64,000 nucleotides of DNA from Ravibacter sp964559125. Lineage in GTDB: Bacteria; Bacteroidota; Bacteroidia; Cytophagales; Spirosomataceae. The notes under the pieces were generated by a model that saw nothing but the letters and a program-made list of their open reading frames with translations, was not told where the DNA came from and did not search any database. Below, piece by piece: positions 35,034 to 44,547 of the stretch; position 1 is the first letter of the stretch, and the number at the start of each line of letters is the position of its first letter. A program made the position numbers and the translations under genes. The stretch covers positions 189,192 through 253,191 of the forward strand of contig CAZLGW010000004.1 in assembly GCA_964559125.1 (NCBI GenBank), given 5' to 3'.

Positions 35034-35124
35034 GGAAAGGCGTGCTGCCTGTAAAATAAAATGCGCATTCGGAGCCATCGGGCTGTCAAATGCGCACTTA
35101 TTATTTCTTTGCGGGAGAACTTTA

Positions 35125-35301
35125 CTAACCTTCGTTCTTCTTATTCTGAATCTCTGTACGAATTTCCTGTGCCAGGTTTTTCAGGTCTTGAAGTCCTTTA
35201 CGAACGCGTGTACCTGCAGCCTGATTGTTCTTATTATAGAACTTGTCAAAATCTCCTTCTAGAGACAAAACTAGATTTTTTACTTCATCAAATCTTGCCA
35301 T
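35125..35301 (-). CDS. Histone H1-like (Hc1-type) protein, 58 residues
   Basis: The minus strand encodes MARFDEVKNLVLSLEGDF... and ends TEIQNKKNEG. The blocks KFYNKNNQAAGTRVRKGLQ and DLKNLAQEIR match the short Bacteroidota histone H1/Hc1-like family. Such proteins are thought to bind DNA or be nucleoid-associated. The gene is monocistronic, with no neighbour on its strand within 200 bases. Confidence 0.85.
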   Translation of the reverse strand: MARFDEVKNLVLSLEGDFDKFYNKNNQAAGTRVRKGLQDLKNLAQEIRTEIQNKKNEG

Positions 35302-35513
35302 GATTATTAATGGTTGTTTAGTTGAAAAAAATGGCTTGTTTCCCTAAAAAGGGCGTTTTTGTCGAAATTTAGCAATTTAAACGTATTGACCAATTGAAAT
35401 TATCAAAAAAACACACTAAATAATCCATGTTTTTTTTATCAAAAAGTGCAATGCGCTGATAATAAGCATATTGTAGCTTTTCTCTTTACCGGCACTGATA
35501 CCCGATACCTCAA

Positions 35514-35536
35514 AAAAAAGCCCTAAGGGCTTTTTT
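35514..35536 (-). terminator. Intrinsic terminator after serine palmitoyltransferase
   Basis: Perfect stem AAAAAAGCCC/GGGCTTTTTT with a tiny loop, just after the stop of the gene ending at 35549. It is symmetric, so it may work in both directions. Confidence 0.9.
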
Positions 35537-35548
35537 AAATCCGGCAGG

Positions 35549-36817
35549 TTACGCTTCCTGCTTTACTGTCTCAGAGCGATATTCCCTGTTGGCAAGCTTT
35601 TCGGCCAGCAAGCTGAAAGCCTCCAGTGTATAAGTGACATCTTCAAGACTGTGAGCCGCAGTAGGGATCAGTCTCAACATGATCTGGCCTTTCGGCACCA
35701 CCGGATACACGACGATCGAACAAAACACACCCAGGTTTTCTCTAAGGTCCCGTACCATCCTCGTCACCTCGGGCACCCCTCCTTCACTCTGGAGAAATAC
35801 GGGGGTCACCGGTGATTCTGTTTCTCCGATATCGAAGCCGCGGGCGATGAGCCCGCCCTGAAGCGCTCTCACATTCTCCCATAATCTTTCCCTGAGTTCG
35901 GGATGTTCCTTGATTAACTGCAGTCTCCTTCTGCCGGCCACTACGTAGGGCATCGGCAAAGCCTTCGCATAGGTTTGCGAACGCATGTTATACTTCAGAT
36001 ACATAACGATCTCGGGGTCGTTGCTCGCTACAAAAGCCCCTATCGCTGCCATTGATTTGGCAAAAGTAGAGAAATAAAGGTCGATACCATCCTGAACTCC
36101 CAGCATCTCTCCGACCCCTCCCCCGTTGGGACCCATCGTTCCAAACCCGTGGGCATCGTCTACAAATAACCTGAACGGATACTTTTCTTTCAAAGCAACG
36201 ATCGATCTGAGATCCCCTACCTTGCCCGACATCCCGAATACTCCCTCGGTGATCACCAATACACCCCCTCCCTTTTCCTCCGCGAGCCTGGTCGCTCTTA
36301 CAAGATTTCTCTCCAGGCTGTCCATATCATTATGGTTGAACTTGTAATAAGTCCCCATCTTAGCCTTATGCAGCCTGATACCATCTATGATACACGCGTG
36401 CGATTCGGCATCATAAACAATGACATCCCGGTAGTCGACGAGGCTTTCTATAATCGAAACCACCCCCTGGTACCCGTAGTTCAGAAGAAAAGCATCCTTC
36501 TTACCGACAAATTCGGCGAGTTCTCTCTCAAAGAGCTCATGAAGATCCGAATTGCCCGACATCATTCTGGCTCCCATAGGATAGGCCAGCCCCCACTCGG
36601 CAGCAGCTTCGGCATCCGCCTTACGAACTTCCGGGTGATTGGCTAATCCGAGGTAATTATTCAGGCTCCAGTTCAGAACCTCCCGGCCCTTAAACCGCAT
36701 TTTGGGCCCCAACTCCCCTTCAAGCTTTGGAAATGAAAAATAGTGATGACCATCCACTAACTGAACCGAAGCTCCGATTGCGCCCCAGTTATTACGCAGT
36801 TTCTCAAAAATATCCAC
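35549..36817 (-). CDS. spt: Serine palmitoyltransferase (alpha-oxoamine synthase family)
   Basis: PLP enzyme of about 422 residues joining serine and a fatty acyl-CoA, the first step of sphingolipid synthesis, typical of Bacteroidota. Motifs: NNYLGLANHP, DDAHGFGTMG (PLP Asp/His) and STFAKSMAAIGAF with the Schiff-base Lys. GTG at 36817 (VDIFEKLRNNWG) is chosen as start because family members begin at this point and it lies about 53 bases downstream of the likely transcription start; a TTG at 36859 would leave a leader of only about 11 bases. A closely related 2-amino-3-ketobutyrate ligase is less likely. Confidence 0.88.
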   Translation of the reverse strand: MDIFEKLRNNWGAIGASVQLVDGHHYFSFPKLEGELGPKMRFKGREVLNWSLNNYLGLANHPEVRKADAEAAAEWGLAYPMGARMMSGNSDLHELFERELAEFVGKKDAFLLNYGYQGVVSIIESLVDYRDVIVYDAESHACIIDGIRLHKAKMGTYYKFNHNDMDSLERNLVRATRLAEEKGGGVLVITEGVFGMSGKVGDLRSIVALKEKYPFRLFVDDAHGFGTMGPNGGGVGEMLGVQDGIDLYFSTFAKSMAAIGAFVASNDPEIVMYLKYNMRSQTYAKALPMPYVVAGRRRLQLIKEHPELRERLWENVRALQGGLIARGFDIGETESPVTPVFLQSEGGVPEVTRMVRDLRENLGVFCSIVVYPVVPKGQIMLRLIPTAAHSLEDVTYTLEAFSLLAEKLANREYRSETVKQEA

Positions 36818-36875
36818 TTTTTCTTTGTATACTGTTACGTAGGAAAAATAGAGGGTCAAACCTCCTGATCGCCAG

Positions 36876-36883
36876 CAAATTTA
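36876..36883 (-). promoter_or_regulatory. -7 element TAAATTTG of the serine palmitoyltransferase gene
   Basis: Minus-strand TAAATTTG matches TAnnTTTG. A TTTG lies 23 bases upstream, longer than the usual 19. Between it and the gene there is a strong AGGAGG (near 36860-36865) whose use by the GTG start would be too distant. Confidence 0.5.
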
Positions 36884-37069
36884 ACAAATTATTTATCTTA
36901 AACCAGCAAACCCTCTACAGCAATACATCTCCGGCAATGTGCGATTATTCCTATTTGGCCCGGACTACGGTTATTTACAAACTCCACAGCCTTCAGTCCC
37001 TTTAAAAAAGTACTTGTCCGTAACGTCAAAAAAAAGTCCCTCTTATACACGGATAACCAAAAAATAAAC

Positions 37070-37077
37070 TAATTTTG
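37070..37077 (+). promoter_or_regulatory. -7 element TAATTTTG upstream of queA
   Basis: Matches TAnnTTTG, 90 bases before queA; no TTTG at the expected -33 position. The remaining gap back to the divergent serine palmitoyltransferase gene (36884-37069) shows nothing else. Confidence 0.45.
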
Positions 37078-37166
37078 CGGTCTTATTTTTTTGTGAAAAT
37101 TCATTTTAAACCCCTCATAAGTCTACACCAGGGCAGCGCTGTGAAGGGTCCCGTCGCTCCACATAT

Positions 37167-38216
37167 ATGAAATTATCGGAATTCAAATTTGATCTACCCC
37201 AGAGTTTAATTGCGCTTCACCCGAAAGAGCGCGGAGAAGCACGGATGATGGTAGTTCACCGTAAATCCGGCGCTATCGAACATAAGTCTTTCTCCGATAT
37301 AATCGAATATTTCGAAGACGGGGATGTAATGGTAGTCAATGACACCAAAGTTTTTCCTGCCCGGTTGTATGGGCAGAAAGAAAAAACCGGCGCCAAAATT
37401 GAAGTATTCCTTCTCCGGGAACTCAACAGGGAAATGCGCCTGTGGGATGTTCTGGTAGATCCGGCACGCAAGATCCGGGTCGGGAATAAGCTGTATTTCG
37501 GAGACAGCGAACTCGTTGCAGAGGTTATCGACAATACCACTTCCCGCGGACGGACGATCCGTTTCCTGTACGACGGGACGTACGATGACTTTATGAATAT
37601 GGTCAATGAACTCGGCGAAACTCCCCTGCCCCCTGAGATTATTTCGCGCCGTGCCGTCGTTGCCGAAGATCGTGAGCTCTTCCAGACGATTTTCGCGGAT
37701 AAGCTGGGCGCCGTTGCAGCCCCGATGGCCGGAATGCACTTTACCAAAGTGATTTCCAAAAGACTAGAGCTGAAAGGAGTCAACTTTGCCCCTATAACTC
37801 TGCATGTCGGGCTGGGTACTTTCCGCAACGTAGACGTGGAAGACCTGACCAAGCATAAGACAGACTCTGAAAATTTCGCTATAACAGAAAAAACGGCAAA
37901 GATTATCAATACAGGGCTTGATGCCGGCAGGAAAGTTTGCGCAATCGGAACCACCTCGCTGAAAGCTATCGAATCTTCGGTTTCTGCCAGCGGCCACGTC
38001 AAACCGGTAGAAGGGTGGACTGACCGCTTTATTTTCCCGCCGTATGATTTCAAGATCGGGACGGCCCTGCTTACCAATTTTCATTTGCCTGAGTCTATCC
38101 TTCTTATGAACGCCTGTGCTTTCGGTGGCTATGATCTTATTATGAAAGCCTACGAAACGGGTCTGAAGGATAAGTACCGGTTTTTTACCTATGGAGACGT
38201 CATGCTTATTCTCTAG
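37167..38216 (+). CDS. queA: S-adenosylmethionine:tRNA ribosyltransferase-isomerase
   Basis: Protein of 349 residues in queuosine biosynthesis, transferring the ribosyl group of SAM to the modified base at wobble position 34 of tRNA. Signatures: KLSEFKFDLP at the start, VNDTKVFPARL, PMAGMHFT and LHVGLGTFRNV, ending FGGYDLIMKAY. The length is normal. A strong terminator follows. Confidence 0.97.
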   Translation: MKLSEFKFDLPQSLIALHPKERGEARMMVVHRKSGAIEHKSFSDIIEYFEDGDVMVVNDTKVFPARLYGQKEKTGAKIEVFLLRELNREMRLWDVLVDPARKIRVGNKLYFGDSELVAEVIDNTTSRGRTIRFLYDGTYDDFMNMVNELGETPLPPEIISRRAVVAEDRELFQTIFADKLGAVAAPMAGMHFTKVISKRLELKGVNFAPITLHVGLGTFRNVDVEDLTKHKTDSENFAITEKTAKIINTGLDAGRKVCAIGTTSLKAIESSVSASGHVKPVEGWTDRFIFPPYDFKIGTALLTNFHLPESILLMNACAFGGYDLIMKAYETGLKDKYRFFTYGDVMLIL

Positions 38217-38262
38217 CAGTTCAGACCAAAATATCTTTGAAAGTCTTGGTATTAAAAATTTT

Positions 38263-38288
38263 GTCCGGGTATATTCCCGGACTTTTTT
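38263..38288 (+). terminator. Intrinsic terminator between queA and ispD
   Basis: Stem GTCCGGG/CCCGGAC (38263-38269 with 38276-38282) and six T residues. It ends queA, so ispD needs its own promoter in the very short space before 38305. Confidence 0.9.
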
Positions 38289-38304
38289 GTTAAGTTTTAT
38301 TCAA

Positions 38305-38985
38305 ATGAAACGATACGCAATCATAGTGGCGGGCGGCAGCGGATCCCGGATGAAAAGCGAAATCCCGAAGCAGTTTCTTCCGCTTTGCGGAAAACCCGTG
38401 CTGCTTCATACACTGGAAGCATTCTCGTCTGCAGGGAATATCGAAATCATCCTTGTATTGCCGGCCTCCCAGATCCGAACCTGGCATGATATTACTTCAG
38501 AAAAGGGTTTAGCTGTTGCCCCCCTGATAGTAGAAGGTGGAGAAACCCGCTTTCATTCAGTGAAAAACGGACTCGATGCCATCCAGGAAAATGACGCTCT
38601 TGTAGCCGTTCACGATGGTGTACGCCCCCTGGTAACGCCTGCTCTCATCAACCGCTGCTACGATGCCGCTTCCCGGTTCGGCGCAGCAGTGACGGCTGTA
38701 AGTCTCAAAGACAGCATACGGAAGCTGGCACCGGATGGTTCTTCCAGCCCGGCCGACCGTAAGCAGTTCAGGCTCGTCCAGACGCCCCAGGCTTTCAGGG
38801 TCTCTTGGATGAAAAGCGCTTTTGAAAGACCCTATAAACCTTCCTATACAGACTGTGCGAGCGTCATGGAAGATACCGGCTACCCTGTACATCTCATCGA
38901 AGGCGACTACCGGAATATCAAGATTACCACACCGGAAGATCTCGTCGTCGCCGATGCGCTGATCAGGACCGGTAAAAACGATTAG
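38305..38985 (+). CDS. ispD: 2-C-methyl-D-erythritol 4-phosphate cytidylyltransferase
   Basis: Protein of 226 residues of the non-mevalonate isoprenoid pathway. Start chosen at 38305 (MKRYAIIVAGGSGSRM), where the nucleotide-binding loop AGGSGSRM...PKQF lies at the expected distance; the longer open frame reads through the terminator. Further motifs: VHDGVRPLV and a C-terminal NIKITTPEDLVVADAL. Its stop overlaps the stop of the convergent next gene. Confidence 0.96.
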   Translation: MKRYAIIVAGGSGSRMKSEIPKQFLPLCGKPVLLHTLEAFSSAGNIEIILVLPASQIRTWHDITSEKGLAVAPLIVEGGETRFHSVKNGLDAIQENDALVAVHDGVRPLVTPALINRCYDAASRFGAAVTAVSLKDSIRKLAPDGSSSPADRKQFRLVQTPQAFRVSWMKSAFERPYKPSYTDCASVMEDTGYPVHLIEGDYRNIKITTPEDLVVADALIRTGKND

Positions 38986-40898
38986 TCTGCTACCAGGAAA
39001 TAGACAACCCGGCAGGCGCTCCCCACCTCAGCGGTTTTTTTGCCCGGCAGCAGGGTTACTTTAAGCCTGTGCTTTCCAGGTTTCAGCTCATCGTCGAGCA
39101 TAAGATACCACGGCAGGTGCAGCTGACTGCTCCATTGGGTCTGCAGATCGAGCTGTCTTGGTTTTTTCCCGTCGATGCTATAGCTGATCACGCCGGCATC
39201 GGGTCCCGATACCACTGCAATGCCTACCGCGCGCCCTTCAAACGGAAACTCGAACGAGGCGCCTTCTTTCTCGCCAACCAGCACCGGCACATCAACAAAC
39301 CCCTTGCGGGTAGGCTTCTGATCGGAAGGCTTCCATTCGCTGACATTCCTGAAGCCGTTCAGCTTCTCTGCCCGGCCGATCTCTTCATAATTTGCTTTTA
39401 CGTATGAAAATTCGTCGATAAGCTTGGGAGAAGTCCCTGGTGCGGCAGGCTGCACGGGAGCTCTGAGCAACGATTTAATGGCCTCAAAATAAATCTCCTG
39501 TCCAAAGGGTGAGGGATGAAGATCCTTAAAATCATATTCCCAGGAAAACTCCCCGGCTTTTATTTTATCATACACTTCCCTGGCCAGGTTGATAAAGGGT
39601 AAACCGTAATGCCGGGCTACCCTTTCGTGTACGCTTACCTCTACAGGCTCTCTTCCGGCATCCCAGTCTGCATTCTTGTCAGGATCGGCAAAGGCCATCA
39701 ATACGATATCCATATCGGGGTTGGCGGTCCTGGCCTGCCTGCAGATTCCTTCAAGGGCTCTTATCTGCGCCTTTTCGCTAAATCCGTTTGTCCGGTCGTT
39801 AACGGCGCTTTCGACAAAGAGCAGATCGGGAACCCCGTGGCTCAAAACATCCCTGCCAAACCGGAAGGCATGGGGTGTGCTACCCAGAGAAGGGATCCCG
39901 GCAGAAATAAAGTCAAATTTCGTTTCGGGAAAACGCTCTTGCAGATACCGGATTGTCTTTGTCCGCCAGCCCGGATTGTGCGTGATTGATCCTCCCAGGA
40001 ATGCAACCGTTCCGGTTTTCCGGTTTTTAAATTTATCAGGAGACTTACTTAATCCGCCGTTTACCCGGATATAGCCTGCGCTCGACAGCACCGGTTTGAC
40101 CGGGTAGCTGTTTTGCTGGATAAAATTTGCAAAAACTTCGGGGTGTTCTATTGTAAAATGGTGGCCGTCGTTTTTTTGCTCGCTCCTGGACAAGGTATAA
40201 ACGGTGGCCGGCCCGCCCGCCTTCATATAATTCCGGATCAGAGGAAAGGTATTCTCCTCGTTAGGCACCACTTTGTCGCGGGGCCCGATGACATGGAGGA
40301 CCGGGACTTTAAACGACGCCAGCCCTTCGAGCTCATTGAGCGGGATATCGCTGAAATTCCGGGCCGACTCCTCATCCATTCCAAATAGCTCAAGCCACCG
40401 CTGCCACTCCTTCGGAGTCCCCTTGCCTGTTCCCTTTCCTCCCGGCCAGCTCCGCGGATCGCAAACAGGCGCTTCGGCATAAATACAGCTTACTTTTTCA
40501 GGGTTACGTTTCGCCCACCCGTAAGCATAAAGGCCTCCGCGGCTGACCGCCTCAAGTGCTACTTTTTTTGAAAACCCTTTTTCCGAGGTCAGGTAGTCAT
40601 AGAAATCATCCCAGACATTTAAGGCCGACGGGTGCCCGAACAGGTTATTGGTATTTACATAAGCTACATGAAACCCTCTGGAAACCAGGACACTGTCCAT
40701 ATCGGTATGCCAGTCAGGAAAATGCGCACGCCAGACCCAGGGCTTTCCTTCGAGCGCAATCGCGGGCCTGATATACCAGGCTTCCCGGCCCTGAAAATCG
40801 AAACGAACTTTTTCGAAGCCTTTCCAGGGTATGGTCTGCTGCCCGTAAACGGGAAGCCATACAAGCTGAACCAGCAACAACAACGTTTTCCTGATCAT
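38982..40898 (-). CDS. Secreted alpha/beta-hydrolase + SGNH hydrolase fusion
   Basis: Protein of 638 residues from the ATG at 40898 (MIRKTLLLLVQLVWLPVYG), which gives a proper signal peptide; the frame extends 15 codons upstream. The first half is an alpha/beta-hydrolase (nucleophile block EAVSRGGLYAYGW, acid/His region HVIGPRDKVVP and DGHHF). The second half (from about residue 300) is an SGNH hydrolase: LGGSITHNPGW, then VESAVNDRT and DLHPSPFGQ with the Asp-x-x-His dyad; a C-terminal beta-sandwich follows (about 530-638). Two esterase types in one chain suggest deacylation of a complex glycan (inference). Confidence 0.82.
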   Translation of the reverse strand: MIRKTLLLLVQLVWLPVYGQQTIPWKGFEKVRFDFQGREAWYIRPAIALEGKPWVWRAHFPDWHTDMDSVLVSRGFHVAYVNTNNLFGHPSALNVWDDFYDYLTSEKGFSKKVALEAVSRGGLYAYGWAKRNPEKVSCIYAEAPVCDPRSWPGGKGTGKGTPKEWQRWLELFGMDEESARNFSDIPLNELEGLASFKVPVLHVIGPRDKVVPNEENTFPLIRNYMKAGGPATVYTLSRSEQKNDGHHFTIEHPEVFANFIQQNSYPVKPVLSSAGYIRVNGGLSKSPDKFKNRKTGTVAFLGGSITHNPGWRTKTIRYLQERFPETKFDFISAGIPSLGSTPHAFRFGRDVLSHGVPDLLFVESAVNDRTNGFSEKAQIRALEGICRQARTANPDMDIVLMAFADPDKNADWDAGREPVEVSVHERVARHYGLPFINLAREVYDKIKAGEFSWEYDFKDLHPSPFGQEIYFEAIKSLLRAPVQPAAPGTSPKLIDEFSYVKANYEEIGRAEKLNGFRNVSEWKPSDQKPTRKGFVDVPVLVGEKEGASFEFPFEGRAVGIAVVSGPDAGVISYSIDGKKPRQLDLQTQWSSQLHLPWYLMLDDELKPGKHRLKVTLLPGKKTAEVGSACRVVYFLVAD

Positions 40899-40952
40899 AA
40901 AACTCTGAGTTCGGTAAGAATTAAAGGGTTTTCGAATATGCACATAAAAAGG

Positions 40953-42569
40953 CTAAACCTGTATAACTCCGACATTAAATGCATTTTCAAGAGGTGCATG
41001 ATTGGCAGCATCAATACCTGTAGAAATCACCTTCCTGGTCTCTGCCGGGTCTATAATGCCGTCAACCCATAACCTTGCCGCCGCATAATACGGCGACAAC
41101 TGGGCATTATAACGATCAGAAATACCCTGCAAGAGCGCGTCTTCTTCCTCCCCCGACAGTTCCTCTCCCCTGGCTTTCCGGGTAGCTGCCTGTATCTGCA
41201 CCAGGGTCTTTGCTGCTGTGGCTCCGCTCATAACAGCGATCCGGGCAGTAGGCCAGGCGTAGATCAGCCGGGGGTCATAAGCTTTTCCACACATAGCGTA
41301 GTTGCCCGCACCGTATGAATTCCCGATAATGATGGTAAACTTAGGCACGACGGAATTTGCCACTGCATTTACCATTTTTGCACCATCTTTGATGATGCCT
41401 CCCTGCTCGCTCCTGCTGCCTACCATAAAACCGGTAACATCCTGGAAGAAAACCAGGGGTATTTTTTTCTGGTTGCAATTCATGATAAAACGGGCTGCCT
41501 TGTCGGCGGCGTCGGAATAAATAACGCCACCCATCTGCATCTCTCCTTTTCCCGACTTCACTATCTTTCTCTGGTTAGCCACGATCCCTACGCTCCAGCC
41601 GTCTATTCTTGCATATGCACAGACAAGCGATTTCCCGTACTCGGGCTTGTATTCATCCAGTGCGCCTTCATCTACTATGCATTCCAGCAGCGAGAAAGTG
41701 TCATATGGCTTGAGGCGGTCGGACGGAAACAGTTCGAAAAGGGTTTCGGGAGGAAAAGCAGGAGAGCGGGGCTCAGCCCGGTCAAACCCTGCGCTTGCCG
41801 GCCTTGCAAGAGTAGAGATTCTTTTCTTCACTGCTTCCAGGCAGGATTTGTCGTCGGGATAGCGGTTGTCTATCACTCCCGAGATTTCACTATGCATCCT
41901 GGCGCCGCCGAGCAGTTCCTGGTCTGCTTCCTCTCCGATAGACGATCTGACCAGGTATGGTCCTGCCAGGAAAAGGGACCCTGTTCCTTCGACCATAAGC
42001 GCTTCGTCCGACATCGCAGGCAGGTAGGCGCCACCGGCCACACAGCTCCCCATAACTGCGGAGATCTGGAAAATGCCCATGGACGTCATCCTGGCGTTGT
42101 TCCTGAATATCCTTCCGAAATGTTCTTTGTCTGCGAAGGTATCGGCTTGTAACGGCAGATAAATTCCGGCGCTGTCGACAAGATAAATCACGGGGATACG
42201 GTTTTCCATAGCAATTTCCTGAGCACGCAAATTCTTCTTCGCTGTAATAGGAAACCACGCGCCTCCCTTTACGGAAGCATCGTTGGCCACGATCATACAA
42301 AGCCTCCCTGACACGTACCCCAGCCCCGAAACGACTCCACCCGAAACACACCCTCCTTCTTCCGGGTACATAGCATCGCCGGCAAACTCTCCTATTTCCA
42401 GAAAATTTTCCTGATCGTCGAGAAGATAAGCAACTCTCTCCCTTGCCGTGAGTTTTCCCTTTTTATGCTGGGCTGCCAGCTTCTCCAGGCCCCCGCCGAA
42501 ACGAACCTCCTCTCTTTTTACCTTCAGCTGGTGGCACAGCTCCTCTATTGTATTTTCATCAGACCTCAT
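40953..42569 (-). CDS. Acyl-CoA carboxylase, carboxyltransferase (beta) subunit
   Basis: Protein of 538 residues of the propionyl/methylcrotonyl-CoA carboxylase beta family. The N-terminal half includes GKLTARERVAYLLDD and VDSAGIYLPLQAD; the C-terminal half FFQDVTGFMVGSRSEQGG and IIGNSYGAGNYAMCGKAYDPR (short: GNSYGAGNYAMCGKA), the acyl-CoA-binding signature. The VDSAGIYLP / GGVIYSDAADKAARF details resemble methylcrotonyl-CoA carboxylase (leucine breakdown) more than propionyl-CoA, but the biotin-carrying alpha subunit is not in this window, so the substrate stays open. Confidence 0.9.
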   Translation of the reverse strand: MRSDENTIEELCHQLKVKREEVRFGGGLEKLAAQHKKGKLTARERVAYLLDDQENFLEIGEFAGDAMYPEEGGCVSGGVVSGLGYVSGRLCMIVANDASVKGGAWFPITAKKNLRAQEIAMENRIPVIYLVDSAGIYLPLQADTFADKEHFGRIFRNNARMTSMGIFQISAVMGSCVAGGAYLPAMSDEALMVEGTGSLFLAGPYLVRSSIGEEADQELLGGARMHSEISGVIDNRYPDDKSCLEAVKKRISTLARPASAGFDRAEPRSPAFPPETLFELFPSDRLKPYDTFSLLECIVDEGALDEYKPEYGKSLVCAYARIDGWSVGIVANQRKIVKSGKGEMQMGGVIYSDAADKAARFIMNCNQKKIPLVFFQDVTGFMVGSRSEQGGIIKDGAKMVNAVANSVVPKFTIIIGNSYGAGNYAMCGKAYDPRLIYAWPTARIAVMSGATAAKTLVQIQAATRKARGEELSGEEEDALLQGISDRYNAQLSPYYAAARLWVDGIIDPAETRKVISTGIDAANHAPLENAFNVGVIQV

Positions 42570-42761
42570 TTGTATTTACAATCCCGGGGTTATCAGCCTT
42601 TGACGACTACATCGAAAACTTCTTTTTTTAAATGTAAGATACTGAAATTTGGTTAAAACAGGAGGAATATTTATAATAGCTCTATACACCACTAATGCGA
42701 ACCAGCCACCATGCTTGCTCGTCATATACACACTTTCTCAAACTTAAAACTCAACACTATT

Positions 42762-44483
42762 ATGAAAACCTTACACCACTCATTTTCAAAGGCATTTCTT
42801 CAATTTACCGTTTTCTTTTGCGCTTTCCAGGGATCTGCATACCTGTGCGTGGCACAATCTTTTCCTGAAGTCGCCGCCAGGCCGGTCCTGTCGACCGGGC
42901 TTAGCCAGCCTCTCCAGGTGGTCAATGCAGGTGACGGCACCCACCGGCTGTTTATCGTACAGCAGAGGGGTAAGATCAACGTGCTGGACAGAGTCGATGA
43001 TGACAATTTTACAGACAAGGGCATCTTTTTCGATATCACGGATATTCGGAAAACAGGCGAGGAGGGGCTGCTCAGCATGGCTTTTGATCCCGATTATGCC
43101 ACCAACAAAAGATTCTATGTCTTCTATACAAATTCCGTAGGAGATCTTGAAATCGCCAGATACGAAACAGGCGACGATCCTTACCGGGCCGATATGGATA
43201 CAAAGCTAGTTCTTCTCACCATTCCCCACCCTACCTATGCAAACCACAACGGAGGAGAAATGCACTTCGGCCCTGGGGGCTTCCTCTATGCTTCTATAGG
43301 AGACGGGGGCAGCGGTGGGGATCCATCAAATAACGCCCAGACCACCGGTAGTTACCTCGGGAAACTGCTCCGCCTGGATGTAAACAAAGCCGATCTCATT
43401 CCTGCAGATAACCCGTTTCCCAATAGCCTGGTATATGCTTACGGGCTGAGAAACCCGTTTCGCTGGAGCTTCGACAGGCTGAACAATGATGTATGGATAG
43501 GAGATGTAGGCCAGGGAACCAAAGAAGAAATCAATTCTATTGCTTTCAGCGATCTGAAAAGGGCTAATTTCGGGTGGCGCTGCTATGAAGGCAACACTTT
43601 TCGTAATATACCGGGCTGTGACCTCGATGGCAACTACGTGTTCCCGGTAAAAGACTATACGATCACCCCAACCTCGAGATCGGTCATCGGCGGAGTCGTT
43701 TACCGGGGAAGCGCCTTCCCTGAACTTTACGGTTACTATATCGGAACCGACTATTACGGCCAAAAAATCCACATGATTTTAAAAACAGGGAACAGCTTCG
43801 CCTTCAACGATATAAACGAGGGAGTAACAAATATCGCCGATTTTGGAGAAAGTGAAAACGGGGAGCTATATGCCGTAGGCAGGGAAACAAACACATTATA
43901 TCGCATAACTCCTCCGGTTCCTATGCCGGTAAGATTTACAAACTTCAAGGTAACCCCGGGAGAAAATAATGACGCCCTCCTCCGGTGGACAGTTACGGAA
44001 AGCGGGGATTTTTCACATTACGAAATCCTGCGCAGCAGCGATGCTGTTTCGTTTTCGCCCCTGGGCAGCGTTTCCAGGAAAGAGGGAGACCGGGAAACCG
44101 GGGATTATTCTTTTACCGATAAATTTATCAGGCCCGGAGAGCTATACTACTACAGGATCAAAGCGTGGGACCTCGACGGTACTTTCCAGTTTTCCACGAT
44201 AGTCTCGTTCTCCACGACTGCTGCCGGAAATCAACGCAGGTCTCCTATCACACATTATATCCTTCCCAATATTATCGATCAGGGTAAAATCAATATAAGG
44301 CTTACCGACCCTTTCGACCGGCTTGAGCTCATCAGCCTTTCGGGGCAAACTATCCAAAAATTCGCGCTGGAGTCCAGGCACGGAAAGATCGCGCTCGACG
44401 CAGGGAATATTCCCCCCGGTATCTATATCGCCCGACTGATAAGTCCGGGCAGAATCGTAACGGAAAAGGTCATATTCCCTTAG
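42762..44483 (+). CDS. Secreted glucose/sorbosone dehydrogenase-like protein with T9SS-type tail
   Basis: Protein of 573 residues from ATG 42762 (signal peptide through about SAYLCVAQS). The beta-propeller begins SFPEVAARPVLSTGLSQPLQ and carries the GSDH/HHIP-like blocks GGEMHFGPGGFLYASIGDGG, shortened here to HFGPGGFLYASIGDG, and YAYGLRNPFRWSFD. Family members oxidise sugars with PQQ or bind ligands without it. A fibronectin-like linker (MPVRFTNFKVTPGENN) leads to a C-terminal sorting domain ending SPGRIVTEKVIFP. Expected at the surface or secreted. Confidence 0.85.
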   Translation: MKTLHHSFSKAFLQFTVFFCAFQGSAYLCVAQSFPEVAARPVLSTGLSQPLQVVNAGDGTHRLFIVQQRGKINVLDRVDDDNFTDKGIFFDITDIRKTGEEGLLSMAFDPDYATNKRFYVFYTNSVGDLEIARYETGDDPYRADMDTKLVLLTIPHPTYANHNGGEMHFGPGGFLYASIGDGGSGGDPSNNAQTTGSYLGKLLRLDVNKADLIPADNPFPNSLVYAYGLRNPFRWSFDRLNNDVWIGDVGQGTKEEINSIAFSDLKRANFGWRCYEGNTFRNIPGCDLDGNYVFPVKDYTITPTSRSVIGGVVYRGSAFPELYGYYIGTDYYGQKIHMILKTGNSFAFNDINEGVTNIADFGESENGELYAVGRETNTLYRITPPVPMPVRFTNFKVTPGENNDALLRWTVTESGDFSHYEILRSSDAVSFSPLGSVSRKEGDRETGDYSFTDKFIRPGELYYYRIKAWDLDGTFQFSTIVSFSTTAAGNQRRSPITHYILPNIIDQGKINIRLTDPFDRLELISLSGQTIQKFALESRHGKIALDAGNIPPGIYIARLISPGRIVTEKVIFP

Positions 44484-44547
44484 TATTTGTTTCCCATTGA
44501 TAAAATAGGGTATTTTGCAGCCATTAAAACCATTGCGCGATTCATCC

